Shown: one piece after another, positions 1 through 7,870 of the stretch
Position numbering within the stretch: position 1 is the stretch's first letter
How the letters are laid out: every line of letters begins with the position of its first letter
Origin: Klebsiella sp. BIGb0407
GTDB taxonomy: Bacteria; Pseudomonadota; Gammaproteobacteria; Enterobacterales; Enterobacteriaceae
Assembly: GCF_024807845.1 (NCBI RefSeq)
Contig: NZ_JANUEQ010000007.1
Location: 1-64,000 of the forward strand
Direction of reading: 5' to 3'
Length of the DNA: 64,000 bases
The notes under the pieces: model-generated
Database searches by the model: none
What the model was told of the DNA's origin: nothing
What the model saw: the letters and a program-made list of their open reading frames with translations, nothing else
Translations under genes and position numbers: made by a program

Positions 1-103
1 GCGGTGGTCCCACCTGACCCCATGCCGAACTCAGAAGTGAAACGCCGTAGCGCCGATGGTAGTGTGGGGTCTCCCCATGCGAGAGTAGGGAACTGTCAGA
101 CAT
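1..103 (+). rRNA. rrf: 5S ribosomal RNA, 3' part
   Basis: The window opens about 17 nt inside a 5S rRNA gene. The sequence from position 1 follows the enterobacterial 5S consensus and ends in a segment that would pair with the missing 5' end (GTCAGACA). It is followed at once by an intrinsic terminator, so this is the end of an rRNA operon transcribed towards fis. The link to fis points to the rrnD locus of E. coli. The exact 3' end is placed by comparison with E. coli 5S. Confidence 0.93.
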
Positions 104-117
104 CAATTAAGCAGAAA

Positions 118-143
118 CCCCAGTCGAAAGACTGGGGTTTTTT
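118..143 (+). terminator. rRNA operon intrinsic terminator
   Basis: A perfect 8-bp GC-rich stem (CCCCAGTC/GACTGGGG) with a GAAA tetraloop is followed by six T residues, 14 nt after the 5S 3' end. This is a standard rho-independent rrn terminator. Confidence 0.93.
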
Positions 144-301
144 GCGTTTATGGCTTTAATTTTCTTTTCTCTGAACCAGAGTCCGCCGGATTTTACGCTG
201 AGACAAGGTGGCAAATTCGGGCGGGGAAGGAGCATACTCCGGTATGTGACTGAGCTGACCGGACGCAGCCAACGCGGTATCAGGGTAAAAGACAAAGGAC
301 T

Positions 302-406
302 TAGCGCCGAGGGTAGTGTGGGGTCTCCCATGCGAGAGTAGGGAACTGTCAGACATCAATTAAGCAGAAACCCCAGTCGGAAGACTGGGGTTTTTTGCGT
401 TTATGG
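302..406 (+). repeat. Second copy of 5S 3' end plus terminator
   Basis: This stretch repeats positions 48-153 almost base for base. The only differences seen are one T-to-G change, one C lost from the CCCC run and one A-to-G change in the terminator loop. It contains the last half of a 5S gene and its terminator but not the 5' half, so it cannot make a full 5S RNA. E. coli rrnD has a second distal 5S gene (rrfF) after thrV. This copy may be the remnant of such a gene, but no tRNA-Thr is visible in the spacer 154-301, where I see no gene. Confidence 0.9.
371..396 (+). terminator. Duplicate rrn terminator
   Basis: The same stem as at 118-143 with loop GGAA instead of GAAA and six T residues. 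It belongs to the duplicated 5S tail and would act as a second terminator behind the rRNA operon. Confidence 0.9.
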
Positions 407-426
407 AATACCAGATTCATATATTA

Positions 427-462
427 AAAAAGGCGCTTTCTCATACTGAGTAGCGCCTTTTT
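427..462. terminator. Bidirectional terminator, fis-terminator copy
   Basis: An 11-bp inverted repeat (AAAAAGGCGCT/AGCGCCTTTTT) with A-tract on one side and T-tract on the other can stop transcription from both sides. It lies 18 bp after the stop codon of the small gene at 481-663. The 38-nt stretch 424-461 matches 34 of 38 positions of the fis terminator region at 10843-10880, in the same orientation. Confidence 0.85.
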
Positions 463-480
463 ATCAGTAGCTTAGGTGAC

Positions 481-663
481 TTAACCTTTAGGTTCAATAC
501 CTTGCTGCTCTAACTTATTCTGATGTTGTTTCCTGGTTAGCTCTGCTTCTTTACGGGCTTTTTCAGCCAGAGCTTCAACTTCTTCTTCGCTAACCAACTC
601 GCTGGCTTCATGCATTTTTGCCAGACCTTCGTTTACATCGGTTTCCAGCGGATCTTTGCTCAT
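481..663 (-). CDS. Small charged helical protein, unknown function
   Basis: This codes for a 60-residue protein very rich in Glu, Lys and Ala with no hydrophobic segment, so probably a soluble, largely alpha-helical protein. The start at 663 was chosen because a purine-rich ribosome-binding site (GGAAGAGAG) lies 7 nt upstream. A longer reading from 702 has no such signal. A terminator follows directly. I do not recognise the family and assign no function. It stands alone between the rRNA operon and the fimbrial operon, on the same strand as the latter. Confidence 0.7.
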   Translation of the reverse strand: MSKDPLETDVNEGLAKMHEASELVSEEEVEALAEKARKEAELTRKQHQNKLEQQGIEPKG

Positions 664-766
664 AGATATCTCTCTTCCGGAAAAAATAGACTCTATGAGC
701 ATAGATCAATCACTCGCAGTATTTTTGATTATTTGCGCTACTGGAAGGTCCGCATAAAAGGCCAAG

Positions 767-2878
767 TTAAGGCCAAGATATCATAAGTTTAGCTGTTGCT
801 CTTCCTACACCCACTGCCAAGGGGTCATTCACACTTAGGTCATACATATTGTAGGGAATGTCAACTATTATGTCTCTCCACGATACAGGTACGAAGTACT
901 GAGTCCCATCTAGATAGATTTCTTGCGATGAGTTAGGTAGGCCGAACGAGACTGAAGCAACGGGACTTCCTGAATCATTTTTCAAAGACAGAGCACTATC
1001 TATTTGACCATTTGGTAAAGAAGTCAGATTATTCCCCCTAATGGATATTCCCAAATTGTCAGATGAACTATCATCACGTTCATTACAGGTTCCTCGAATG
1101 CTTATAACACCAGAATCGATCAATCGCCCAGTACCACTTTGAAGAAGTGCATTCGCAGGTGAAATATTTGTCGGCGACACATTAATGGCGCATTGTCGTT
1201 CTAACACAGTGATATCAGCCGGTTCTTGAATCCTTGTTGCATTACCTAACTTACACGTATTTCCACCACTTAGAACGCCAAATCTGTACCTCCCAGGCCG
1301 TGCATTTGGTCCTATGTAAACACGAGCACTAAGCGAGGTGGTTCCGGAAGTCGGCCCAGTAGTATTTCTCATATTAGACGAGGGAATTATAAAAAAGTTA
1401 CCGGAGTTGGCTTCCTCCGAGGGGAGATTAGCAGTCCATCGTCCATCCATCCCAAAGGTAACGCGGTATACTTCGTCCCCATTACCCGCGGTAGAGAGAG
1501 CACTCTTAAGACTTGGGTTAATGCTCTCTAATGTACCGGTAAAAAAGACCAGAACATCGGACGCAGCACCGTAAAAAAATAATCCGTAATACAATCCGTC
1601 ACTGCTTGTCCCCCACTCATCATTGATACCTGTATAGGTCGAGTGGATCGCAACTCCGTATGATGGCCGGTTGCAGTCTTGTGAGGCCGCTGATCCATTG
1701 CCCCACACGGGCACGTCGGTCCCTAAGACGCCAGCCCCAGGCCAATATTCCCCAGTTTCAAAGGCAGAGTGTACAGGGGGGGAGATGGTCAAACTTGCTA
1801 TTATTATAACTAGACTCCTCTGGATAACCTTCAGATAGCTCATCCGTCGTTGGTAGAGGGAGTTTATTCGAAAAATGGGTAAGACCAAGGTCATGTACAC
1901 CCGGTGGGCACCTGGGTTGTTTCCAAACCACCTTGCCCAGCGTTTCTTATACTCCGACACCCGTTGTTTCTGTCGGTCCTTAGGCCAGTGCTGGGTTTGC
2001 TCATAAAGCCGTCGCAGTTTTTCTTGGTGATTAGCTTTTGCCCTGGGGGCGATATCGGTCACACCTGCATCCGTTAACCAGGCTCCCATCCAGTCAAAGC
2101 CTTTTGTAATTCGTCCTATAAACGTTTTTTCAGGATGTTTCTCAAAACCAAACTGGTTCAGGTAACGATTCAGTTGTTTTACTTGGCGACGCAGTGACCA
2201 GCGCGTTGCGGTTAAAATTAAAAAATCGTCCATATAGCGAGCATAATAGATTTTTTCTTGTGTGGCAAAATAGTGATCTACCACCCAAAGATGCAAGGCC
2301 CCCATTAAGGGACTTAAAGCACAACTGCGTGCTATCCCTTGTGTCGGTGTATGAAAATTGCCACCTTCTTCGACACTGTAGTGCAAAAATTGTCGTAGCA
2401 GTGATAACAATGCGGGTCGGGCGATATGTGCTGTTAATTGCAGTAACAGCGTATCCGTATTGATCGCACCATAATACCCCTTGATATCGGTTCGACAGAC
2501 CCAGCGATACGCCTGGGTGCTGATCGCATCTTGTACTCGCTGTACTGAGGCCTGCCCACCACCATGCCCTTTCAGATGTTCACATTTTTCATGCAGTTGG
2601 ATATCACCCACCAGTTGCAACGCGACCCACTTAAGCGCCAAGGCATCTTCTGCTGACCACACCACTTGCCGTTCACGCCCGACCACTCGCATCGGTGATA
2701 AACGGTATTCACCGGACTGCAATTGCGCGAGGAAGATCTCCCGATACGCGGTCCAGCGGTAGCGTAAATCCCATATATCGGCATTCGCGGGGGCTGATTT
2801 TCGTGCCTGGCATAACCACTGCCAGCTTATGTCGAGACGCAGACTATCCATGTGCTGTTGTTCATTTATCGTTGTCAT
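767..2878 (-). CDS. Reverse transcriptase fused to fimbrial tip adhesin
   Basis: A single uninterrupted 703-codon frame joins two unrelated proteins. Residues about 60-320 form a reverse transcriptase: motif A with Asp131 (TDIKGYY), motif B at 181-190 (GIARSCALSP), motif C YMDD at 215-218, then a helical region and the KTFIGR segment. It most resembles group II-intron-like bacterial reverse transcriptases of unknown function, not diversity-generating or retron enzymes. Residues 346-372 are a classical signal peptide (MSYLK start, hydrophobic core, cleavage after VHSA). Residues 373-703 look like a two-domain fimbrial adhesin: an N-terminal binding domain with Cys402 and Cys542 and a C-terminal pilin domain with Cys563 and Cys598. 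The start at 2878 has a good GGAG site 7 nt upstream. It is the last gene of the operon, 74 bp after the usher, and holds the operon's only adhesin candidate. Whether one fusion protein is made or the adhesin starts separately at residue 346 is open. No intron RNA, retron RNA or template repeat is visible. Confidence 0.88.
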   Translation of the reverse strand: MTTINEQQHMDSLRLDISWQWLCQARKSAPANADIWDLRYRWTAYREIFLAQLQSGEYRLSPMRVVGRERQVVWSAEDALALKWVALQLVGDIQLHEKCEHLKGHGGGQASVQRVQDAISTQAYRWVCRTDIKGYYGAINTDTLLLQLTAHIARPALLSLLRQFLHYSVEEGGNFHTPTQGIARSCALSPLMGALHLWVVDHYFATQEKIYYARYMDDFLILTATRWSLRRQVKQLNRYLNQFGFEKHPEKTFIGRITKGFDWMGAWLTDAGVTDIAPRAKANHQEKLRRLYEQTQHWPKDRQKQRVSEYKKRWARWFGNNPGAHRVYMTLVLPIFRINSLYQRRMSYLKVIQRSLVIIIASLTISPPVHSAFETGEYWPGAGVLGTDVPVWGNGSAASQDCNRPSYGVAIHSTYTGINDEWGTSSDGLYYGLFFYGAASDVLVFFTGTLESINPSLKSALSTAGNGDEVYRVTFGMDGRWTANLPSEEANSGNFFIIPSSNMRNTTGPTSGTTSLSARVYIGPNARPGRYRFGVLSGGNTCKLGNATRIQEPADITVLERQCAINVSPTNISPANALLQSGTGRLIDSGVISIRGTCNERDDSSSDNLGISIRGNNLTSLPNGQIDSALSLKNDSGSPVASVSFGLPNSSQEIYLDGTQYFVPVSWRDIIVDIPYNMYDLSVNDPLAVGVGRATAKLMISWP
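1763..1843 (-). other. Internal signal peptide, possible separate adhesin start
   Basis: Met346 of the fusion begins a 27-residue segment with Lys and Arg near its start, a hydrophobic core (LVIIIASL) and a signal-peptidase site after HSA. Initiation here would give a 358-residue adhesin precursor, the usual size of two-domain tip adhesins. Only a weak purine stretch precedes this ATG, so independent translation would be poor unless coupled to reverse-transcriptase translation. If only the full fusion is made, this segment would be an internal membrane anchor or a cleavable internal signal. Confidence 0.7.
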
Positions 2879-2952
2879 CTTGCTGCTCCATCAGGTGACT
2901 ATTATTCATTGTTTTCAAGGTAAGAATTCAACTTGCTGCCACTGCTGTTGCG

Positions 2953-5598
2953 TTATCTCTCCCTTGGAGGAAGATCCCGCGCCTCGTCAGGGATACAACT
3001 ATAGGTCGCTTGGGCTAATAGAGACTCTGCCGTGCTGGTTTGCTGGCTCACATCAAAGCTGACCTGGCATTGTTGCTCCTCACGGCTACCCCATTTCACT
3101 ATCAAGTCACCCTTCGACGGCAACCCAGTGAGATAGACTTGCCCTTCATCGCCGACAATACTGCTGATTGGGTTGGCGGTATCACTAGATATGACTGTTG
3201 CTGTCGCCCCAAAGGGCACATATTTATCGTCCTGTTTGATGGTCATGAGCATTTTATAGCCAATGCGGGTGGTAAAGTTTGCTTTCACCACCGCACCTTT
3301 TGTCGGGTAAACGTTGATATTTGACTGGGTTAAATCGACATGAGGGGGAAGCGTGCTGGGGTCTAAGCCAATGCTATTTTTGTTATAATCCGCCAGGTAA
3401 GGGGCCACGGCATAGCCCCGCCAGTCGGTTACGGCGGTACCATTATTGACGCTGACACCACTTGCTCCGGGGGCGCTGACCAGCGCAACCGAATCGCCCA
3501 TCGATCTTGCGAACGTGATACCTTCCGAATGCACAAGTACGCCGCCGCTGGCGTTAATATTCAGGCTCTGGGTGTTAGCGCTATAACTGTACCCGCTACT
3601 GACTGAGCCTTTACTGCCTTGATATCCGGCATTGAGGTTGCTATTCGCCGTCTGGCCTTGATTGCCCCAGCTTTGTGACGCCCCGTAGGAGAGTCTACCG
3701 CCCAGTACATTGCCGCTCAGTCCGGTGTTATTGCGCGTTCTGCCCTTATTATCATGGCTTACAGAGTAGTTCGCATACATTGAGCGCATGTTTTCAGTAT
3801 GGCTAAAAATGCTGAACGGCAGGCTGACATTTAAAGAGAGCTGACGGTTTTCCGGCCAGTCGCCACGTGAGTCTTTGATGCGGTCAATATTGTAATTCAC
3901 GCCATAGCTTACACCCCTAATACTGTTGTTGTAGCCCACAGACATACCGGTTAACGAGTGGTCGCTGCCCCAGTAATCATCGCGGTTTGCCCGCAGGCGT
4001 AATGACCCCATACTGCCCATTTGTTGGCTAATCTGGGTTTGAAAACTACTGCGCCGACGCTGCAATAACCAGGGGCTGACGCCGTCTTCCAGGCGGTAAC
4101 CCTGGCTATTAAATTCACTGAAGTTATAGAAATCCTCGGTGGAATAACGCAAGGCGGTTAAGTCCACTGAGGTGCCGGTTGAGATCATACTTTTCGAATA
4201 ACGAACCCGGTACGATTGCCCTGTTTTTTTCTCGCTATGCGAAGTATTGGTGTAGGCGAACTGTGAGGAGGAATGCGTTACATCGGTGGAAATAGCCCCC
4301 AGCTGCCCCAGTGACACACCGGTGCCCGCACTCGCTGATTGGTAGTCTCTGGCAAGCACCATGCCGCCATAGAGCGTGATGTTGTTATACAGACCGTACA
4401 CCGCAGTCCCGAGGATAAAATCTGAACGACGCGAGCTGGAGGTGAGGTTGCCATCATAGCGGCCTGAGGCTAACTCGTACTTCCAGCTGCCGGGGCGCAG
4501 CATCATCGGTAATGAAGAGTAGGGGACGATAAACTGCCGCTCCGTGCCATCGGCCTCGGTAACAGTGACATCATAATCCCCTGACAAACCCGCCTGTTGA
4601 ATGTCATTGATATTAAAGGGACCGGGGGCTACATAGGTTTCATACACCACATTGCCATTCTGGCGGACGGTGATGCGGGCATTACTGTTTGCCACCCCGG
4701 TAATGGCCGGGGCATAGCCGCGTAGCTGGCTCGGTAGCATCTGCTCATTTGACACCAGCTGTATTCCCTTAAAGGGAATACCATCGAGCACATCATTGCG
4801 GGTGTAGGTTTCCCCCACCACCAGACTCGACCTTAACGCCTGAATATCACGGGCTAGTGTCGTATTGCTGAACTGAGTCTGGGTATTGACCGAGCGGGAA
4901 TAATTCTGCGCCCCGCTGTATTCAGAATGCGTGTGGGTCAGGGTACTGCGCAGCCGCCATGCGCCTGCATTCGCGCCAGCACGCACCGAGGCAAACAGAT
5001 TAGTGCTATCGGTCGTGGATTGTTGATAGCTATTACGGGTACGGCCTGCGCTGAGATTATAATTCGCCGTTAAGGCCGGGATGCCGTCTTCCCATAATTT
5101 GGGGTCAACATAGCCCGAAATATTAGGCTTCATGGCTACCTGAGGCACACTGATATTGAGGCGTAACCGTGCCAGGTCTAACGAAGTGGTGGCTTGCGGT
5201 ATCACTGCACCCAAATCCGAAACCACTGCTGTTACCGGTAGGGCTTTTAACGCCGGCAGCTGGGCCATATTGACCCCAAAGGTTTCGAGCTGCTCTGGCG
5301 TTAACTCAGGTGCGACTTGCCCTTGCGCGTTTTTCACAAACTGGAGCGTATACTGCCCCATATCCTGCTGGTTAATAAACACCGATACGGTATATTCACC
5401 TTCAGCTACGCTGCCCGCCCGCGAAAAAACCGAGAGATCAACCTCAGAATACTCCCCGGAGACACCTAAAAAACTCGGATCAAAATAATCTTCAGCGAAG
5501 GCCGGAACAGCAGCCGCCATCAGGCACCAGGCCAGCGGGTGGTAACGAAAAAATCCATCTATCATTTTTTTCCCAGCTGTTTTGCAGCAAATTTCCAT
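2953..5598 (-). CDS. Fimbrial outer-membrane usher
   Basis: This 881-residue protein is the outer-membrane usher that receives chaperone-subunit complexes and extrudes the fimbria. A signal peptide ends near AVPAFA, followed by the usher N-terminal domain starting EDYFDPSFL. The central part is the beta-barrel with plug (LPSQLRGYAP, APGPFNINDI) and the C-terminal domains carry a Cys pair (QCQV, YSCI). The length is typical. The start at 5598 has GAGG 6 nt upstream; an internal Met at 5565 is possible. It lies 81 bp after the third chaperone and is the only usher of this operon, so it must serve all three chaperones and every subunit. Confidence 0.93.
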   Translation of the reverse strand: MEICCKTAGKKMIDGFFRYHPLAWCLMAAAVPAFAEDYFDPSFLGVSGEYSEVDLSVFSRAGSVAEGEYTVSVFINQQDMGQYTLQFVKNAQGQVAPELTPEQLETFGVNMAQLPALKALPVTAVVSDLGAVIPQATTSLDLARLRLNISVPQVAMKPNISGYVDPKLWEDGIPALTANYNLSAGRTRNSYQQSTTDSTNLFASVRAGANAGAWRLRSTLTHTHSEYSGAQNYSRSVNTQTQFSNTTLARDIQALRSSLVVGETYTRNDVLDGIPFKGIQLVSNEQMLPSQLRGYAPAITGVANSNARITVRQNGNVVYETYVAPGPFNINDIQQAGLSGDYDVTVTEADGTERQFIVPYSSLPMMLRPGSWKYELASGRYDGNLTSSSRRSDFILGTAVYGLYNNITLYGGMVLARDYQSASAGTGVSLGQLGAISTDVTHSSSQFAYTNTSHSEKKTGQSYRVRYSKSMISTGTSVDLTALRYSTEDFYNFSEFNSQGYRLEDGVSPWLLQRRRSSFQTQISQQMGSMGSLRLRANRDDYWGSDHSLTGMSVGYNNSIRGVSYGVNYNIDRIKDSRGDWPENRQLSLNVSLPFSIFSHTENMRSMYANYSVSHDNKGRTRNNTGLSGNVLGGRLSYGASQSWGNQGQTANSNLNAGYQGSKGSVSSGYSYSANTQSLNINASGGVLVHSEGITFARSMGDSVALVSAPGASGVSVNNGTAVTDWRGYAVAPYLADYNKNSIGLDPSTLPPHVDLTQSNINVYPTKGAVVKANFTTRIGYKMLMTIKQDDKYVPFGATATVISSDTANPISSIVGDEGQVYLTGLPSKGDLIVKWGSREEQQCQVSFDVSQQTSTAESLLAQATYSCIPDEARDLPPRER

Positions 5599-5679
5599 GG
5601 AATACCTCTGTCCGGTTTGCGATACCGCCTATCTTCGGCAGGGTGTCGCAGATAAAAATGGCGTCCTTTTCTTATCGGG

Positions 5680-6471
5680 TTAACGCTTAACTTCAGGGAG
5701 CTGTTTCTGATAAATTTTGTCACTGACTCCCCCCTTATCGTTAATTACTTGCCATTCGATATTCTTTGGCGCTTTATCCAGAACCATTGGCCAGCGCTGT
5801 TCACTGTAGGGGGCTATCATCCGGGTGTTGCCTAAATCCACTGCCTGACGATTCACGGATAATCGGTCGAAGGTGACATAAAATGCGCTTGGGTTTTTAA
5901 CCGTGATGTCGCTTGTCGCTGGTACAAATTGCAGTTGGTTATTGATTGTCTCCTCGTCAGGCCTTTGGAGCGCTGCCGGGCGGTAAAACAGTTTCACGTT
6001 GTTTTGCACGGCGATAACCATCTGTGGCGTTGTTGATGTCTGTTCCGGCTTCTCGGCAGGAATAGCCGTTAATGCCAGGACCGCTATCGACTCACGATCC
6101 TGTGGGTGCAAATCATGCTGTTTTAATCGCAGATGTAAGGTGACCGTTTCCCCGACATCGATGCGCTGTAGCGGCGGTAAGGCAATAAATGCCCGGCTAT
6201 TATCAGACTGCTCGCCAGCTTTCAGTGATGACTCATTTGCTGATGGTTCCCAAGGCTGTATCCGCGCTTGCAGCAAATAAGGCACCGAGCTGTTATTGGT
6301 CAGTTGATAGGTCACACCGTTGGTAGCCGTGGATGGGTAAACCACCCGCGTATTGTGTAGCGTGATACCGGTCATTCCCTGCGGTGTGCTCGCCTGAGCC
6401 CAGCCACTCAAACTGCTCAAAAGCACCCCGATACTGGCTTTTATCTTCCAGTTGACGGCAGATTCAGTCAT
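5680..6471 (-). CDS. Periplasmic fimbrial chaperone (third of operon)
   Basis: A 263-residue PapD-like chaperone that would hold fimbrial subunits in the periplasm by donor-strand complementation. It has a signal peptide, an N-terminal immunoglobulin-like domain with the TRVVYPS strand, the conserved DRES segment before the G1-type strand, and the KLFYRPAAL motif at the domain boundary. The ATG overlaps the stop of the preceding chaperone by 4 nt, which suggests translational coupling. It is more diverged from the other two chaperones of the operon than they are from each other, so it may serve a particular subunit, possibly the adhesin encoded two genes on. That assignment is inference. Confidence 0.92.
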   Translation of the reverse strand: MTESAVNWKIKASIGVLLSSLSGWAQASTPQGMTGITLHNTRVVYPSTATNGVTYQLTNNSSVPYLLQARIQPWEPSANESSLKAGEQSDNSRAFIALPPLQRIDVGETVTLHLRLKQHDLHPQDRESIAVLALTAIPAEKPEQTSTTPQMVIAVQNNVKLFYRPAALQRPDEETINNQLQFVPATSDITVKNPSAFYVTFDRLSVNRQAVDLGNTRMIAPYSEQRWPMVLDKAPKNIEWQVINDKGGVSDKIYQKQLPEVKR

Positions 6472-7229
6472 TTTCCCTCTCCCTTTGATGCCAGACTGCC
6501 CTGGTAACGGGGGCTCATATCACCAAAGTCAGTGATAGCAGACCATTCAACCTGGGTTCCTCGCCCGGTAAATGGGTAAGACTGCTGTGAAAAGGGGGCA
6601 ATCATCGGGTCATGCTGGCCGACATCCAGCAGTTGCTTATTGATCGTCACCTGAGCCAGGGTCACGTAATAGGGCGTGGGGTTACTTACCTCAATTCGCC
6701 CACCCGCTTGCCGGAAGCTCAGCTTGCTGTAGGCGGTCTCCGCGTTCATAGGTAACGCCGCGGGTCGATAAAACAATTTGATGATATTGCGAATACCAAT
6801 CGATATTTGCGCCATCGTCATATTTTCTTCGGGCTCACCTGTTTTGGCAGAAGCTGGAATGGCTAAAAAGCTCAGGTAAAAAACCGATTCTCTGTCCGCT
6901 GGTAGCTGTGTGGCACCCTGGCGCACCACTAAAGCGGTATGCTGGCTTTCCGGCTCCAGACGAAACAACGGCGGGGTGACCATAAAGGGTGATGCCGTCA
7001 TATCCTGAACGTCGGGGGTATTCATCACCGATGCCTTGACCAGATAGACTTGCGGGCTGTTATTGATAATGATGGCTTTGGCATTAGACTGCTGGGCGTC
7101 AAAAACCACACGTGTTTGCGCTAAACGTAATCCGCCTTTTGCGTCACTTATCGGTGTATGCAGGATCCCGGTTGCCAGGACAAGAGCACAGAGCCTGGCA
7201 GTAGGTGACGGAGAGTGGGGTAGAATCAT
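6468..7229 (-). CDS. Periplasmic fimbrial chaperone (second of operon)
   Basis: A 253-residue PapD-like chaperone with signal peptide, the strand TRVVFDA, the segment LPADRESVFYLSF typical of the family, and IKLFYRPAAL before the second immunoglobulin-like domain. The ATG at 7229 was chosen because it begins the signal peptide and has an AGGACGG element upstream. A TTG at 7256 would extend it by nine residues into the preceding gene. It lies 13 bp after the second minor pilin gene. Like its neighbour it folds fimbrial subunits and delivers them to the usher. Confidence 0.9.
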   Translation of the reverse strand: MILPHSPSPTARLCALVLATGILHTPISDAKGGLRLAQTRVVFDAQQSNAKAIIINNSPQVYLVKASVMNTPDVQDMTASPFMVTPPLFRLEPESQHTALVVRQGATQLPADRESVFYLSFLAIPASAKTGEPEENMTMAQISIGIRNIIKLFYRPAALPMNAETAYSKLSFRQAGGRIEVSNPTPYYVTLAQVTINKQLLDVGQHDPMIAPFSQQSYPFTGRGTQVEWSAITDFGDMSPRYQGSLASKGEGK

Positions 7230-7242
7230 CAAGGCTTCCGTC

Positions 7243-7815
7243 CTAGTTATAGACAAAGGTAAAGGTGAGGTTAGAGGTCAATACCCCTCCCCGTACGTTG
7301 GCGGGCTGACAGCTGCCACAGCTTAAAATGGCATTGAGCAGCAAATTTCCGTTAAGAGACGCCACATTCTCGCTACCTGCTGCAGGCCATGTATTTGTCG
7401 TTATCTCCTTGTTCGCCGCTAAATTGCTATTTGCCGCAAATACGCTGTTGCCTGAGGTGGTGAGCAAAACGCCATAGCCAATTGTTGTACTGCTGCTATT
7501 GGCGAATAATGTTTTACCGTTAATCAGCTGCGTCTCTCCTGCCACAGTGATGATCGGTTTCATAAAATATCCCTGGCAATTACTCAGGTTTAGCAACAGA
7601 TCGCTACGCACATTTTCACCCGGGATAGTGTCCTGCGGAACTACGCCCTGGCTATAGGTGACGGCTGCCGGGGCGGTGATATCACAGCCTCCGCCATAAA
7701 AGGTGGCCGTAAATTGAATATCTTGCTCAGCACGTCCCGCCGCCTGAAGTTGAGAGACAGGCAGTAGCAACCCGACGATGAGCGTGAGTAAAGAACGTTT
7801 GTATATGAGCGTCAT
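7243..7815 (-). CDS. Minor fimbrial subunit, duplicated paralogue B
   Basis: A 190-residue pilin-like subunit. After a signal peptide ending near LQAAG it has a first Cys in GGGCDITAP and its partner in LSNCQGY, the usual pilin disulphide. A second pair sits close together near the C-terminus (SCGSC). The end (LTFTFVYN) is the donor or acceptor strand typical of chaperone-usher subunits. It is clearly a paralogue of the preceding gene: the CDI, SSSTT.GYG.LL and LSCG.C blocks line up. The ribosome-binding site is GAGAGG. The CxxC-like pair is uncommon in pilins. Confidence 0.88.
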   Translation of the reverse strand: MTLIYKRSLLTLIVGLLLPVSQLQAAGRAEQDIQFTATFYGGGCDITAPAAVTYSQGVVPQDTIPGENVRSDLLLNLSNCQGYFMKPIITVAGETQLINGKTLFANSSSTTIGYGVLLTTSGNSVFAANSNLAANKEITTNTWPAAGSENVASLNGNLLLNAILSCGSCQPANVRGGVLTSNLTFTFVYN

Positions 7816-7870
7816 TTATCGCCTCTCAGCTTTAAAATTTTTTTCTATCAAAAAGTAAGGATGTTATTCA

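Noticed and set aside
154-301. A tRNA-Thr gene between the two 5S copies, as in E. coli rrnD
   Set aside because: No acceptor-stem pairing, anticodon arm or T-loop sequence is visible in this spacer.
107-359. Short open frames across the 5S copies
   Set aside because: They overlap rRNA and terminators on either strand and have no ribosome-binding sites.
2879-2952. Retron non-coding RNA upstream of the reverse transcriptase
   Set aside because: Only 74 bp separate the usher stop from the gene and no long inverted repeat is present.
103-2953. A diversity-generating retroelement (template repeat/variable repeat pair) around the reverse transcriptase
   Set aside because: Motif B lacks the form typical of those enzymes, no Avd-like accessory gene is present and no repeat of the adhesin end was found by eye. 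It cannot be excluded without a computed self-comparison.
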